Numbered from the stretch's first letter, positions 37,015 to 45,846 are shown. The stretch: 64,000 bases of DNA from JBBIQS01 sp037442205 (GCA_037442205.1 JBBIQS010000019.1:1-64000); one strand, 5' to 3'. Numbers and translations are program-made. The notes: generated by a model not told the origin, from the sequence alone.

Positions 37015-37755
37015 TCAGACATACTGGCCGCCATCGACCTTCAAGACCTCGCCGGTGACGTGGCGGGCGCGCTCCGAGCACAGGAAGACGACAGCGTCGG
37101 CGACGTCGGCCGGGGAGGCCGGGCGGCCCAGCAGGGTCTCGGCGACGGCGGCCTGGAAGGCCTCCGCCGGCAGCTTCCGGGTCATCTCGGTCTCCACCAG
37201 GCCCGGCGCCACCACGTTCACCGTGACCCCGTAGCGCCCCAGCTCCTTGGCCAGGGTCTTGGCGATGGCGATGTCCCCGGCCTTGGCGGCGGCGTAGTTG
37301 GCCTGGCCGAACTTGCCGCGCAGCCCGTTGATCGAGGCGATGGCCACGATGCGCCCCGATTTCTGCTCCTTGAACAGCTTCCCGGCGGCGCGGGCGTAGG
37401 TGAAGGTGCCCTTGAGGTTGACCGCCAGGACGCGATCGAAGTCCTCCTCGGTCATCTTCCAGGAGACGTTGTCGCGGGTGATTCCGGCGCAGCAGACCAG
37501 GGCGTCGAGGCGCCCCAGCTCCTGGGCGACCCTGGCCACGACCTTCTCGGCGCCGTTCCAGTCGCAGACGTCGGCCTCGATCGCCAGCGCGCGCCGTCCG
37601 TGGCGCCGGCAGGCCTCGGCGGCCGCCGCGCAGTCCCCCAGGTCCACCAGCGCCACCTCGCAGCCCTCGCGGGCCAGCGCCTCGGCGATGGCCGCGCCGA
37701 TGCCGCGCCCTCCGCCGGTGACCAGCGCCACCTTTCCCGTCAGTCCCAGGTCCAT
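37015..37755 (-). CDS. SDR-family oxidoreductase, FabG-like
   Basis: This 246-residue short-chain dehydrogenase has the cofactor motif VTGGGRGIGAAIAEALA, Asp in EADVCDW, CCAGITRDN, catalytic Ser in IASINGLRG and YAAAK (Tyr/Lys), and the C-terminal VTGEVLKVDGGQYV. Most relatives are NADP-dependent 3-oxoacyl-ACP/CoA reductases. It lies 75 bp before the ketopantoate-reductase fusion gene and 30 bp after the TetR gene in the same operon. It may oxidise or reduce a ring hydroxyl or keto group of an acyl-CoA intermediate; the substrate is not known. Confidence 0.9.
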   Translation of the reverse strand: MDLGLTGKVALVTGGGRGIGAAIAEALAREGCEVALVDLGDCAAAAEACRRHGRRALAIEADVCDWNGAEKVVARVAQELGRLDALVCCAGITRDNVSWKMTEEDFDRVLAVNLKGTFTYARAAGKLFKEQKSGRIVAIASINGLRGKFGQANYAAAKAGDIAIAKTLAKELGRYGVTVNVVAPGLVETEMTRKLPAEAFQAAVAETLLGRPASPADVADAVVFLCSERARHVTGEVLKVDGGQYV

Positions 37756-37785
37756 CGCACGCCTCCGGGGCTCGCCACGAGGCTC

Positions 37786-38460
37786 TCAGCGCCTGCCGGC
37801 GGCCCTCTTCGCCTTGGCCGGGCGGTGCAGAAGCCCGTGCAGCACCAGCTCGACCAGCTCGTCGCCCAGCCTGTCCACTGGCTCGTCGTGCTCGGCCTCG
37901 AACCACATGAAGACCCAGTTCAGCGCGCCGAAGAGGAACATGGTGTGGTGGCGCACCTCGGAGGCAGCGACGCCCTCGCCGAGCAGGCCCTGCACCACCT
38001 TCAGCAACAGCTGGTAGTAGCGCCTGCGCAGCTCGGCGATGCGCCGGTACTTGTCGCCGCTCAAGGAGGAGAGCTCGAAGGTGCAGACCTTGAGCTCGGC
38101 CTCGTTGCGGATGAAGTACTCGAGATGGTTGTGCACCAGCAGCGCCAGCTTCTCCTCCAGCGGCAGAGGCCGGGAGGCGGCGCGCTCCTGCTCCTCGAGC
38201 AGCGTGGAAAAGATGCCCCACTGGATCTGGTAGAGCAGGTCCTCCTTGCTCTCGAAGTAGTGGTAGAGGACCGCCAGGCTGCACTTGGCCGCGCGCGCCA
38301 GGTCGCGCATCGACATGTCGTGGTAGCCCTTGTCGGCCATCAATTGGGCCGCGCGGCGCAGCAGCCACTGGGCGCGCTCGCCGGAGCCGTCCGGGTCGGC
38401 GGCGGCCGGACCCGGGCGCTTCCTGGGCTCACGCCCGGCCTTCGCGCGCACACGGCTCAT
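37786..38460 (-). CDS. TetR-family transcriptional regulator, probable controller of the aromatic clusters
   Basis: The 224-residue protein has an N-terminal basic extension and then a TetR DNA-binding domain (about residues 30-75): LLRRAAQLMADKGYHDMSMRDLARAAKCSL (in parts) ending VLYHYFESKEDLLY. The C-terminal helical domain would bind a ligand, perhaps an acyl-CoA. ATG 38460 overlaps the stop of the molybdenum hydroxylase gene (ATGA), so it is inside the operon it probably controls. The palindrome CGAACGTTCG upstream of this operon, of bcrC and of had suits a TetR dimer, giving autoregulation plus control of the benzoyl-CoA pathway. The link is inferred. Confidence 0.88.
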   Translation of the reverse strand: MSRVRAKAGREPRKRPGPAAADPDGSGERAQWLLRRAAQLMADKGYHDMSMRDLARAAKCSLAVLYHYFESKEDLLYQIQWGIFSTLLEEQERAASRPLPLEEKLALLVHNHLEYFIRNEAELKVCTFELSSLSGDKYRRIAELRRRYYQLLLKVVQGLLGEGVAASEVRHHTMFLFGALNWVFMWFEAEHDEPVDRLGDELVELVLHGLLHRPAKAKRAAGRR

Positions 38461-41282
38461 CTCAGGTTCTCCTTGGCTTTGAGGGCGGCCAGGACCTTCT
38501 CCGGGGTGATCGGCAGCTCGCAGACATGGGTGCCGATGGCGTCGGCCACGGCGTTGGCGATGGCGCCCAGCACCGGCACCAGCGATCCCTCGCCGACCTC
38601 CTTGGCGCCGAAGGGCCCGCGCGGCTCCCAGCTGTCCACTGCCCGCGACCGGATCTGCGGCGTTTCGCCGATGGAAGGTACCAGATAGTCGTGCAAGTTG
38701 CCGTTGGCGATGTTGCCGCTGGGAGTGTGGACCACGTCCTCGAGCAGGGTCTCGCCCACCCCCATGATGATCGACCCTTCGACCTGGGCGTGGAAGGCGA
38801 CCGGATTGACCACCGTGCCGGCGTCGGAGAAGTCGGTGACCCTGTCCACCTGGACCCGGCCGGTCTCGAGGTCCACCGTCACCTCGGCGATCACCGTGGA
38901 GAAGCTGTAGGCCGGGGAGGTGCCGACGGTGGAGCCCTTGAATCCGCCGCCCAGCCCGGCCGGCGGCTGGTACCAGCCGGTGCCGACCACCGGGCCGCCC
39001 ACCGAAAAGGCCAGCCGCGCCGCCTCGGCCCACTCCATCGACATCGACGGGTGCTCCTTGACGAAGATCCTGCCGTCGCGCGCGGTGAGCGACTGGGGCG
39101 AGCAGCCCAGCAGCCTGGCGGCGGAGAGGACGATCTTGTCGCGGGCGGCAGTGGCGGCCATCTTCACCGCGTTGCCGGCCATCAGCGTGACCCGGCTCGA
39201 GTAGCTGCCCAGGTCGATCGGCGCCACGCGCGAGTCATCGCTGACTACGTTGACGCATTGGTACGGGATGCCCAGCGCCTCGGCGGCCACCTGGGCGACC
39301 ATGGTGTCCGAGCCCTGGCCGATGTCGGCGGCGGCGATCTCCACCGTGGCGTTGTGGCCGTCCTCGTGGACGCGGACGATGGCGTTCGAGTGCGGGAAGT
39401 CGGAGCGGTAGATCGGGTAGCCGGCGCCGGAGACGAAGCCGCCCGAGCCGACGCCGATCCCTTTGCCCCTGGGGAGCTTGCCGCGCTTCTCCCGCCAGCC
39501 CGACTCCTCCCGCGCCTTGTTCAGCGTGGCGATGAACTCGCACGACGAGATGTCGAGGGCGTTGACCGTGCGGGTCTCCGGGGTCATCGCGTTCTTGAGC
39601 CGCAGCTCGATCGGATCCAGCCCCAGATCCTTGGCGATCATGTCCAGCAGCGACTCGAAGGCGAAGCGCGGATGCGGCACGCCGTGGCCGCGAAACGCTC
39701 CGGCGGCCGGGAGGTTGGTGAGCACCCGCAGGCCGTCGTAGTGGTAGTTGGAGAATTTGTAGAGCGTCGGCAGCATCGAGCCGGCGTAGTAGGCGGTGAT
39801 GACGCCGTAGGAGCTGTAGGCGCCCCCGTCGAGCACGCTGCGGAACTTCACCGCGGTGATGGTGCCGTCCTTCTTGACCCCGATCTTGAGGTCCATCACC
39901 TGCTTGTGCCGGCCGCGGTAGTGCAGAAACATCTCCCGCCGGTCGTAGACCATCATCACCGGGCGGCCGGTCATCTTGGAGAAGAGGACGGCGCAGAAGT
40001 CGAGCGGGGTGGCCTCGGCCTTGCCGCCGAACCCGCCGCCCACCGCCGGGCGGATGACACGGATGTTCGACCCGGGGATCCCCAGGGTGCGGCCGATCAT
40101 GTGCTGCAGGTAGTGGGGAACCTGCGTCGAGGACCAGAGGGTGACCCTGTCGCCGGGGTGCTCCCAGCGCGCCAGCGCCGCGTGCGGCTCGATCGGCGCC
40201 TGGTAGGTGCGATTGCCCACGAAGCGCTGCTCGCGGACGTGGTCGGCCTCAGCGAATCCCTGGTCGATGTCGCCGAAGCGCCACTCGACCTTGGTGTTGA
40301 TGTTGTTCTTGAAGCGCGGGTCGTCGGGGTGGACCAGCGGCGCCCCGGGCTCGATGGCCTTCTCGGGATCGAAGACCGCCGGCAGCTCTTCGTACTCGAC
40401 CTCGATCAGCCGCAGCGCCTCCTCGGCGGTCTCCTCGTCCACCGCGCACACCGCCGCCACCTCGTCGCCGACGTAGCGGACCACGCCCTTGGAGAGGATG
40501 TGCTCGTCGTAGCGCGGAGGGCTCACCCCGTAGAGCGTGTCGGTGACGTCGGCCCCGGTGAGCACTCCCAGCACTCCCGGGAGCACCTTGGCCTTGGAGA
40601 CGTCGAGCTTCTTGATGCGCCCGTGGGCCACCGTCGAGGTGAGGATCTTGCCGTAGACCATCCCCGGCAGCTTGAGGTCGGCGGTGTAGAGCGCGCGCCC
40701 GGTGACCTTGTCCGGCGCGTCGTAGCGGGTGACGCCGTGGCCGACCACCGCCAGGTCGCGCTCCTGATCGCGCTCGTCGTGTTCGCTCGGCAGCGTATCG
40801 AGCAATGCCTTCTGCTGCTCCTTGTAGCCCTTCACCGCCTCGACCACCCGCGGATAGCTGCCGCAGCGGCAGAGGTTGCCGCCCAGCGCTTCGCGAATGG
40901 CGGCCTCCTTGGGCTCCGGATCGCGGGAGATCAGCGCCGCCGAGGACATCAGCATTCCCGGCGTGCAGTAGCCGCACTGCAGCGCGCCGTGCTTGACGAA
41001 CGACTTCTGCAGCGGATGCAGGTCGCCGCTCCCCGGCGCCAGCCCCTCGACGGTCATCACCTCGGCACCCTGGGCGTCGAGCGCCAGCACCACGCACGAG
41101 TTGACCACCTTGCCGTTCATGATCACGGTGCAGGCGCCGCACTCGCCCAGCTCGCAGCCCTTCTTGGTCCCGGTCAGGCCCAGGTGGTCGCGCAGCAGCG
41201 AGAGCAGCGTGGTGCGCGGCTTGATCGCCGCCGTCCGGCGATCGCCGTTCACCGTCAAGGACACCAGGACTTCGCTTGCCAT
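38457..41282 (-). CDS. Xanthine-dehydrogenase-family hydroxylase, fused [2Fe-2S] and molybdopterin subunits
   Basis: The 941-residue protein has, at residues 1-165, two [2Fe-2S] domains with GCELGECGACTV, NSCVVLALD, LQCGYCTPGM and GNLCRCGSYPRV. From about residue 190 it has a full molybdopterin subunit with PAVGGGFGGKAEATPLD, AAGAFRGHGVPHP, ADIGQGSDTM and the catalytic Glu in GAKEVGEGSLVP. In 4-hydroxybenzoyl-CoA reductase these are separate polypeptides (HcrC, HcrA); here they are joined. With the FAD subunit encoded upstream it forms a complete molybdenum hydroxylase. The substrate may be a hydroxylated aromatic CoA ester or an N-heterocycle; context only. ATG 41282 gives MASEVLVSLTVNG. Confidence 0.9.
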   Translation of the reverse strand: MASEVLVSLTVNGDRRTAAIKPRTTLLSLLRDHLGLTGTKKGCELGECGACTVIMNGKVVNSCVVLALDAQGAEVMTVEGLAPGSGDLHPLQKSFVKHGALQCGYCTPGMLMSSAALISRDPEPKEAAIREALGGNLCRCGSYPRVVEAVKGYKEQQKALLDTLPSEHDERDQERDLAVVGHGVTRYDAPDKVTGRALYTADLKLPGMVYGKILTSTVAHGRIKKLDVSKAKVLPGVLGVLTGADVTDTLYGVSPPRYDEHILSKGVVRYVGDEVAAVCAVDEETAEEALRLIEVEYEELPAVFDPEKAIEPGAPLVHPDDPRFKNNINTKVEWRFGDIDQGFAEADHVREQRFVGNRTYQAPIEPHAALARWEHPGDRVTLWSSTQVPHYLQHMIGRTLGIPGSNIRVIRPAVGGGFGGKAEATPLDFCAVLFSKMTGRPVMMVYDRREMFLHYRGRHKQVMDLKIGVKKDGTITAVKFRSVLDGGAYSSYGVITAYYAGSMLPTLYKFSNYHYDGLRVLTNLPAAGAFRGHGVPHPRFAFESLLDMIAKDLGLDPIELRLKNAMTPETRTVNALDISSCEFIATLNKAREESGWREKRGKLPRGKGIGVGSGGFVSGAGYPIYRSDFPHSNAIVRVHEDGHNATVEIAAADIGQGSDTMVAQVAAEALGIPYQCVNVVSDDSRVAPIDLGSYSSRVTLMAGNAVKMAATAARDKIVLSAARLLGCSPQSLTARDGRIFVKEHPSMSMEWAEAARLAFSVGGPVVGTGWYQPPAGLGGGFKGSTVGTSPAYSFSTVIAEVTVDLETGRVQVDRVTDFSDAGTVVNPVAFHAQVEGSIIMGVGETLLEDVVHTPSGNIANGNLHDYLVPSIGETPQIRSRAVDSWEPRGPFGAKEVGEGSLVPVLGAIANAVADAIGTHVCELPITPEKVLAALKAKENLR

Positions 41283-41344
41283 CGGTCGTTCCCCTCGTTC
41301 GCCGCAGCCGGTTGTCGTCAGCTCAGGGTCTTCCGGAACTCGCC

Positions 41345-42211
41345 TCAGCGGGCGCGGGCGGCCGCCGCCTCGAAGGCGCGCCGCACCAGCACCGCCACCA
41401 GCTCGCGGCGGTAGCGCGCCGAGCCGCGCAGGTCGTCGATCGGCCTGCACTCCCCGGCGGCCACCTCCGCCGCGCGGGAGAAGGCGTCCTCGCTCGGCGC
41501 CTGATCCACGAGCGCCTCGCCGGCCGCTCGGGCAAACAGCGGCAGCGGAGCCACCGAGGTGAGCCCCACCCGCGCCGCGGCGATCTTCCCCTGCGAGACG
41601 CTCAGCCAGACCCCGGCGCCGGCGACCGCCAGGCTGGTGAAGGACCGCCGGCCATGGCGCAAGTAGGCAGAGCCGGCCGACCCGGCGGCTTGCGGGACGA
41701 TGATCTCGGCGAGGAGCTCGCCCGGGCCGAGCACGGTGGCGCGCGGGCCGGTGAAGAACTCCTCGGCGCGCACCGTGCGCTCGCCCGAGGGCCCGATCAG
41801 ACGCAATCGGGCGCCCAGGGCGATGGCGGCCGGCGGCGTCTCGGCGCAGGGGACCGCGGCGCAGAAGTTGCCGCCCACGGTGGCCCGGCCGCGGATCTGC
41901 ACCGAGCCGACCGCCTGGGCCGCCTCGGCCAGCGCGGTGGCGGCCTCGCGCACCGCCGGCGAGGCGGCGAGCTCCTCCATGGTGGTCAGCGCGCCGATGG
42001 TCAGGGCGCCGCCGCCGGCCCGGATGCCACGCAGCTCCGCCAGGCCGGCGAGGCTGACCACGTCGGACGGCTCGCGCCGGCGGGTCTTGATGTCCACCAG
42101 CAGGTCGGTGCCGCCCGCCATGAAGAGGGCCGACGGTCCGAGCTCCTTCCCGAGCCGGCAGGCCTCGGGCAGGGAGGTGGGGCGGTGGAGGCGGAAGTCG
42201 CTCAGGTGCAT
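41345..42211 (-). CDS. FAD-binding subunit of xanthine-dehydrogenase-family hydroxylase
   Basis: The 288-residue protein has FAD-binding motifs AGGTDLLVDIKT and RGRATVGGNFCAAVPCAETPPA, followed by the CO-dehydrogenase flavoprotein C-terminal domain. It has the usual CoxM/XdhB length. HcrB of 4-hydroxybenzoyl-CoA reductase carries an extra loop of about 40 residues with a [4Fe-4S] cluster after this second motif; here the loop is absent. That argues against a reductive hydroxybenzoyl-CoA enzyme and for an ordinary hydroxylase. It is the first gene of the operon; the palindrome at 42262-42272 lies about 50 bp upstream. Confidence 0.9.
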   Translation of the reverse strand: MHLSDFRLHRPTSLPEACRLGKELGPSALFMAGGTDLLVDIKTRRREPSDVVSLAGLAELRGIRAGGGALTIGALTTMEELAASPAVREAATALAEAAQAVGSVQIRGRATVGGNFCAAVPCAETPPAAIALGARLRLIGPSGERTVRAEEFFTGPRATVLGPGELLAEIIVPQAAGSAGSAYLRHGRRSFTSLAVAGAGVWLSVSQGKIAAARVGLTSVAPLPLFARAAGEALVDQAPSEDAFSRAAEVAAGECRPIDDLRGSARYRRELVAVLVRRAFEAAAARAR

Positions 42212-42261
42212 CGGTCGCTCCGCTAGGCGAGGGGCCTGCGCCCCCCGGAGCAGTTTGTTGA

Positions 42262-42272
42262 ACGAACGTTCG
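42262..42272. promoter_or_regulatory. TetR-type operator of the second aromatic operon (site 3)
   Basis: ACGAACGTTCG includes the 10-bp palindrome CGAACGTTCG. The wider context GAACGAACGTTCG-N-TAGG-N-TAG is nearly identical to site 1 at the bcrC promoter, including distance to the predicted -10 element. It lies upstream of the operon that encodes the TetR protein at 37786-38460. Confidence 0.75.
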
Positions 42273-42274
42273 CT

Positions 42275-42306
42275 AGGATAGAACGCAACCTTGGCAGCGC
42301 TGTCAA
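42275..42306 (-). promoter_or_regulatory. Possible promoter of the hydroxylase/reductase-like operon
   Basis: On the minus strand TTGACA (plus 42301-42306) is a consensus -35 and TATCCT (plus 42275-42280) a possible -10. The spacer is 20 bp, longer than usual, so one of the hexamers may be misplaced. The -10 corresponds in position to TAGCCT at the bcrC promoter. Confidence 0.4.
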
Positions 42307-42467
42307 GGCGCGCTGCCCTGGCCCGTCGCTCGCCAGGGAGATGGACGCCCGTTGCCCCTGGAGCCTGACCCCGAGCGCACAAGGCGGGGCCGACCTGCGA
42401 CGGCCAGGCCTGGGAACGGCGCGCCCTGGTGCCGCTGTTGCTGGTTAGGGACACGGGGGCTTTGGCC

Positions 42468-43784
42468 ATGTCGAATTCCATCGCCATCGAGGGCAGCCGC
42501 CCGAGCGTGCCCAGCCCTGCCAACCGTTCCCCTTCCGAGCCGCAGACCACCGCGCCACAGGCAACAGGGCCCGAGGGCCAATGGGGCGCCGATGTGCTTG
42601 GAGAGCGAGCTGATTCCGGGCTCGCCCGCGGCGGCTACGACTCGCTGAAGCGATTTCACTACTTCGAGAGCGCCTCGTCGCCGCAGGTGCGCGGCTGCCT
42701 GAGCGAGTGGCGAGCGGCCCACCCGCGAGGCGGGGTGCTGGCCTTGCTCCCTGAGAGGGAGCGCAGCTCGGTTTCGCCGCTCCAGGCGCTGTGCGCCGAG
42801 CTGGGACTGGCGCTGACCGGCGCGGTCTTCCCCGCGCTGCTCGTCGACGGCGAGTTTCGGTCTGTCGGCGTCCTGCTGCTGCTCTTCGACGAGATGCCCC
42901 ATGCAGCGTTGTGCGGCCCCTGGGATAACGCCGATCAGGCCGTCGAGGCGATCGCCAAGTCCGTCCGGGGACAGGTCAACGAACGCCGGGACCTCACCCT
43001 CTTCCTGTTCTTCGACGCCCTGGTCCCGAACATCGCCACGATTCTCGACGGGCTCTACCTGGAGCTGGCCGACCGGGTGCACTACCTGGGGGTCAACGCC
43101 GGCAGCGAGACCTTCCAGCCGATGCCGTGCCTCTTCGACAACCGCCGGCTGATCCAGGGAGGGGCACTGCTCCTGCTGTTGAGGGGCCACCGCGGAGGGA
43201 TCCTCGAGCACGGCTACCAGGCGCCCGACACGCTGATCACCGCCACCTCAACCGAGGGAAATCGCATCCTGGAGATCGACTGGCTCCCCGCCTTCGAGGC
43301 CTACCGGCAGCGGATGCAGGCACAATACGGGACCGCGATCGACCGCGAGAATTTCTACCGCTACGCGGTTCACTTCCCCTTCGGGATCATGCGCGCCAAC
43401 GGCGAGATCGTGGTGCGCATCCCGGTGGCGCTGGAGAAGGACGGCTCGCTGTTCTGCGTGGGCGAGGTGCCGCCGAATTCGCTGCTGGCCCTGCTCCAGG
43501 CGCCCGCCGTCGACTCGGTGCACACGGTCGACACCCTGGTCAAAGGCCTGAACGCCACCTACGGTTCGGTGGCCGGGCAGGAAGTGATCACTTTCTATTG
43601 CGCCGGGCGCCGGCTGCACATCGGCGCGCAGGCGCAGAACGAGCTCGGGGAGCTCGACCGGCGCAGCCGTGCCGCCCGGATCGCCGGCGCGCTCTCTCTC
43701 GGCGAGATCGGCAGCTCCATCCAAGGAGGCTACCCGCTCTTCCACAACGGAACCTTGCTCTGCAGCCCTTGGACCGGCCGATGA
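42468..43784 (+). CDS. FIST-domain sensory protein
   Basis: From ATG 42468 (MSNSIAIEGSRPSVPS) the protein has 438 residues and no signal peptide. After a disordered 60-residue start it shows the FIST_N pattern (LTGAVFPALLVDGEF, VGVLLLLFDEMPHAAL, DLTLFLFFDALVPNIATILDG) and a FIST_C-like part (YAVHFPFGIMRANGEIVVRIP, EVITFYCAGRRLHIG). FIST domains are thought to bind small ligands such as amino acids and signal to kinases or chemotaxis proteins. Its stop overlaps the start of a hybrid histidine kinase (ATGA), so it is the probable input module. It is divergent from the hydroxylase operon. Confidence 0.85.
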   Translation: MSNSIAIEGSRPSVPSPANRSPSEPQTTAPQATGPEGQWGADVLGERADSGLARGGYDSLKRFHYFESASSPQVRGCLSEWRAAHPRGGVLALLPERERSSVSPLQALCAELGLALTGAVFPALLVDGEFRSVGVLLLLFDEMPHAALCGPWDNADQAVEAIAKSVRGQVNERRDLTLFLFFDALVPNIATILDGLYLELADRVHYLGVNAGSETFQPMPCLFDNRRLIQGGALLLLLRGHRGGILEHGYQAPDTLITATSTEGNRILEIDWLPAFEAYRQRMQAQYGTAIDRENFYRYAVHFPFGIMRANGEIVVRIPVALEKDGSLFCVGEVPPNSLLALLQAPAVDSVHTVDTLVKGLNATYGSVAGQEVITFYCAGRRLHIGAQAQNELGELDRRSRAARIAGALSLGEIGSSIQGGYPLFHNGTLLCSPWTGR

Positions 43785-45787
43785 ACCGCGAGAAGATCCT
43801 GAGCATCCTCTACGAGATGGCTCTGGTCATCGGCAGCGAAACCTCGGTCCAGCCGCTGCTGACCCGGACGCTGCAGCGGCTGATGCAGCACACCTCCTTT
43901 CCCGCCGGAATGATCCTCTCCGGCATTGCCCGCTCGCCGGACGAGCCGGACGCCGCTGTCGCCAAGCTGGAGGTCGCCATCGGCGATTTCGACCTCGCCA
44001 GGCTCGCCGGCAACCAGCTCGTGCTTCCCGCCCGCCTGATCGAGGGCGACTCGGCGCTGGTCGAGGACCGGGCCCTCCTGGACTTCCTGCCGTGCCGCAA
44101 GGACTACTACGCCGCCTATCTGCGCATGCCGATCGAAGGGTTCGGCGCGATCCTGCTCGTCGCCCCGACGGTCCCGTCCTCCGAGCTGCCGGTGACCAGC
44201 ATCTTCCGCCCGGTCCTCTCCAACCTGGCCAAGGCGCTGCACCTGTGCCAACGCAACGAGGCCGCCACCGCCGAGCTGATCGCTCAGCGGAACCTGGCCG
44301 CCCAGGCCAACCAGGCCAAGAGCGTCTTCCTCGCCAACATGAGCCACGAGCTGCGCACCCCGCTGACCTCGGTGCTCGGGTTCGCCAAGCTGATGGTCCA
44401 CGATCCGGCCGCCACCCCGACGCAGCGAGAGTACCTGTCGATCATCAACCGCAGCGGCGAGCACTTGCTCGGGCTCATCAACGGCGTGCTGGACATGTCC
44501 AAGATCGAGGCCGGCCGGGTCGAGCTGGAGCTGGCGCCACTCGAGCTCCACTCGCTGATCCGCGACCTGGTCGAGATGATGGACGTGCGCTGCAAGCGCC
44601 AGGGACTGGACCTGTCGGCCGAGGTCGCCGCGGATGTTCCGCGCTACGTCTTCGCCGACCGCTCCAAGATGCGCCAGGTGCTGACCAACCTGCTCGGCAA
44701 CTCGGTCAAGTTCACCCGCCGCGGAGGCGTGACGCTGCGCGTGCGCTGGGAGGAGCGCGGACCGCAAGGGTGGCTGATCGCCGAGGTGGAGGACTCTGGA
44801 ATCGGCATCGCCCCGGGCGATCTGGCGCGCATCTTCGAGCCCTTCGCCCAGGCCGGGCCCAAGGACAGCACCTCCGGCACCGGGCTCGGGCTGGCCATCA
44901 CCCGGCAGTACGTGGCGCTGATGGGCGGCCACATGAGCGTCCAGAGCGAGCTCGGGCACGGCTCGATCTTCCGGTTTGAGATCCCGGTCCAGCTGGCGAC
45001 GCCGGACCAGGTCGCTCCTGCGGCCGCATCTCCCGGCCGCGTCATCAGCCTCGCCGCCGGCCAGCGCAGCCCGAGGGTCCTGGTCGCCGACGACACCGAG
45101 GAGTCCTGCCTCCTGATGCGCCGGCTGCTGGAGCCGGTCGGATTCAAGGTTCTCACCGCCAACGACGGGCAGCAGGCCATCGATGCCTTCCAGGCCTGGA
45201 CCCCCGAAGCGGTGCTCATGGACATCCGCATGCCTCGGGTTGACGGCATCACCGCCACCCGGCGGATTCGGGCCATGAAGGGAGGGAAGAAGGTCTTCAT
45301 CGTGGCCCTCACCGCCAGCGCTTTCCGCGAGCAGCGGGAGAGCCTGCTGGAGGCGGGCTGCGACGACGTGCTCACCAAGCCCTACCGAGAGGAGGACATC
45401 TTCGCGGCGCTCGCCCGGCTCCTCGGGGTGCGCTACCTCTACGAGGCGGAGGTGCTGAAGCTGGACGAGGGTGGCCCTCCCTCGCAGCTGGTCGAGCGCG
45501 AAGCCCTGCTGAGGCTCCCGCCCCCGCTGCGGCAGTCGCTCAGGCGCGCGGCGCTGGAGTGTGACTGCGCCGGGGCCGACCAGGTCATCCGAAAAATCCG
45601 CGCCACCGAACCCGCCAGCGCCGACGCGCTGACGCTGCTGGTGGAGACGTTCCGCTTCTCGGAGATCCTCGCCCTCCTCGAGGCCGTCCCCGAGGCGGCT
45701 GCCGGCTCCCAGAGCGAGAGTAGCGGCACCAGCCCGCCCGGCCGCTCGTCGGCCGCCGGTGATCTCGAATCGCGCCATTCAGGGTAG
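43781..45787 (+). CDS. Hybrid sensor histidine kinase with receiver domain
   Basis: The 668-residue soluble protein begins with a GAF-like region (about 1-150). A kinase core follows: phospho-acceptor His in ANMSHELRTPLTSVLGF, N box NLLGNSVKF, G1 VEDSGIGI, G2 TSGTGLGLAI. The receiver domain covers about 425-545, with acidic VADDTEES, phospho-acceptor Asp in VLMDIRMPRVDG and Lys in LTKPYREED. A helical tail of about 100 residues could be an Hpt-like domain but I see no clear phospho-His motif. No membrane segments, so the signal must come from the cytoplasm, most likely from the coupled FIST protein. Confidence 0.92.
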   Translation: MNREKILSILYEMALVIGSETSVQPLLTRTLQRLMQHTSFPAGMILSGIARSPDEPDAAVAKLEVAIGDFDLARLAGNQLVLPARLIEGDSALVEDRALLDFLPCRKDYYAAYLRMPIEGFGAILLVAPTVPSSELPVTSIFRPVLSNLAKALHLCQRNEAATAELIAQRNLAAQANQAKSVFLANMSHELRTPLTSVLGFAKLMVHDPAATPTQREYLSIINRSGEHLLGLINGVLDMSKIEAGRVELELAPLELHSLIRDLVEMMDVRCKRQGLDLSAEVAADVPRYVFADRSKMRQVLTNLLGNSVKFTRRGGVTLRVRWEERGPQGWLIAEVEDSGIGIAPGDLARIFEPFAQAGPKDSTSGTGLGLAITRQYVALMGGHMSVQSELGHGSIFRFEIPVQLATPDQVAPAAASPGRVISLAAGQRSPRVLVADDTEESCLLMRRLLEPVGFKVLTANDGQQAIDAFQAWTPEAVLMDIRMPRVDGITATRRIRAMKGGKKVFIVALTASAFREQRESLLEAGCDDVLTKPYREEDIFAALARLLGVRYLYEAEVLKLDEGGPPSQLVEREALLRLPPPLRQSLRRAALECDCAGADQVIRKIRATEPASADALTLLVETFRFSEILALLEAVPEAAAGSQSESSGTSPPGRSSAAGDLESRHSG

Positions 45788-45846
45788 ACTCTGCCGCCTT
45801 GGCCGGCGCCGGCCGGCGCCGACCCCAGCAGAGAAAGATCAGCCCG

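Noticed and set aside
33727..38688. A 1653-codon plus-strand frame and a 1519-codon minus-strand frame over the second reductase-like cluster
   Set aside because: Both are low-complexity shadows. The true frames carry recognisable ATPase, HgdB, PanE, SDR and TetR motifs.
38457..42211. Annotation as 4-hydroxybenzoyl-CoA reductase (hcrABC)
   Set aside because: The FAD subunit lacks the [4Fe-4S] insertion that defines HcrB, so the specific name is not supported.
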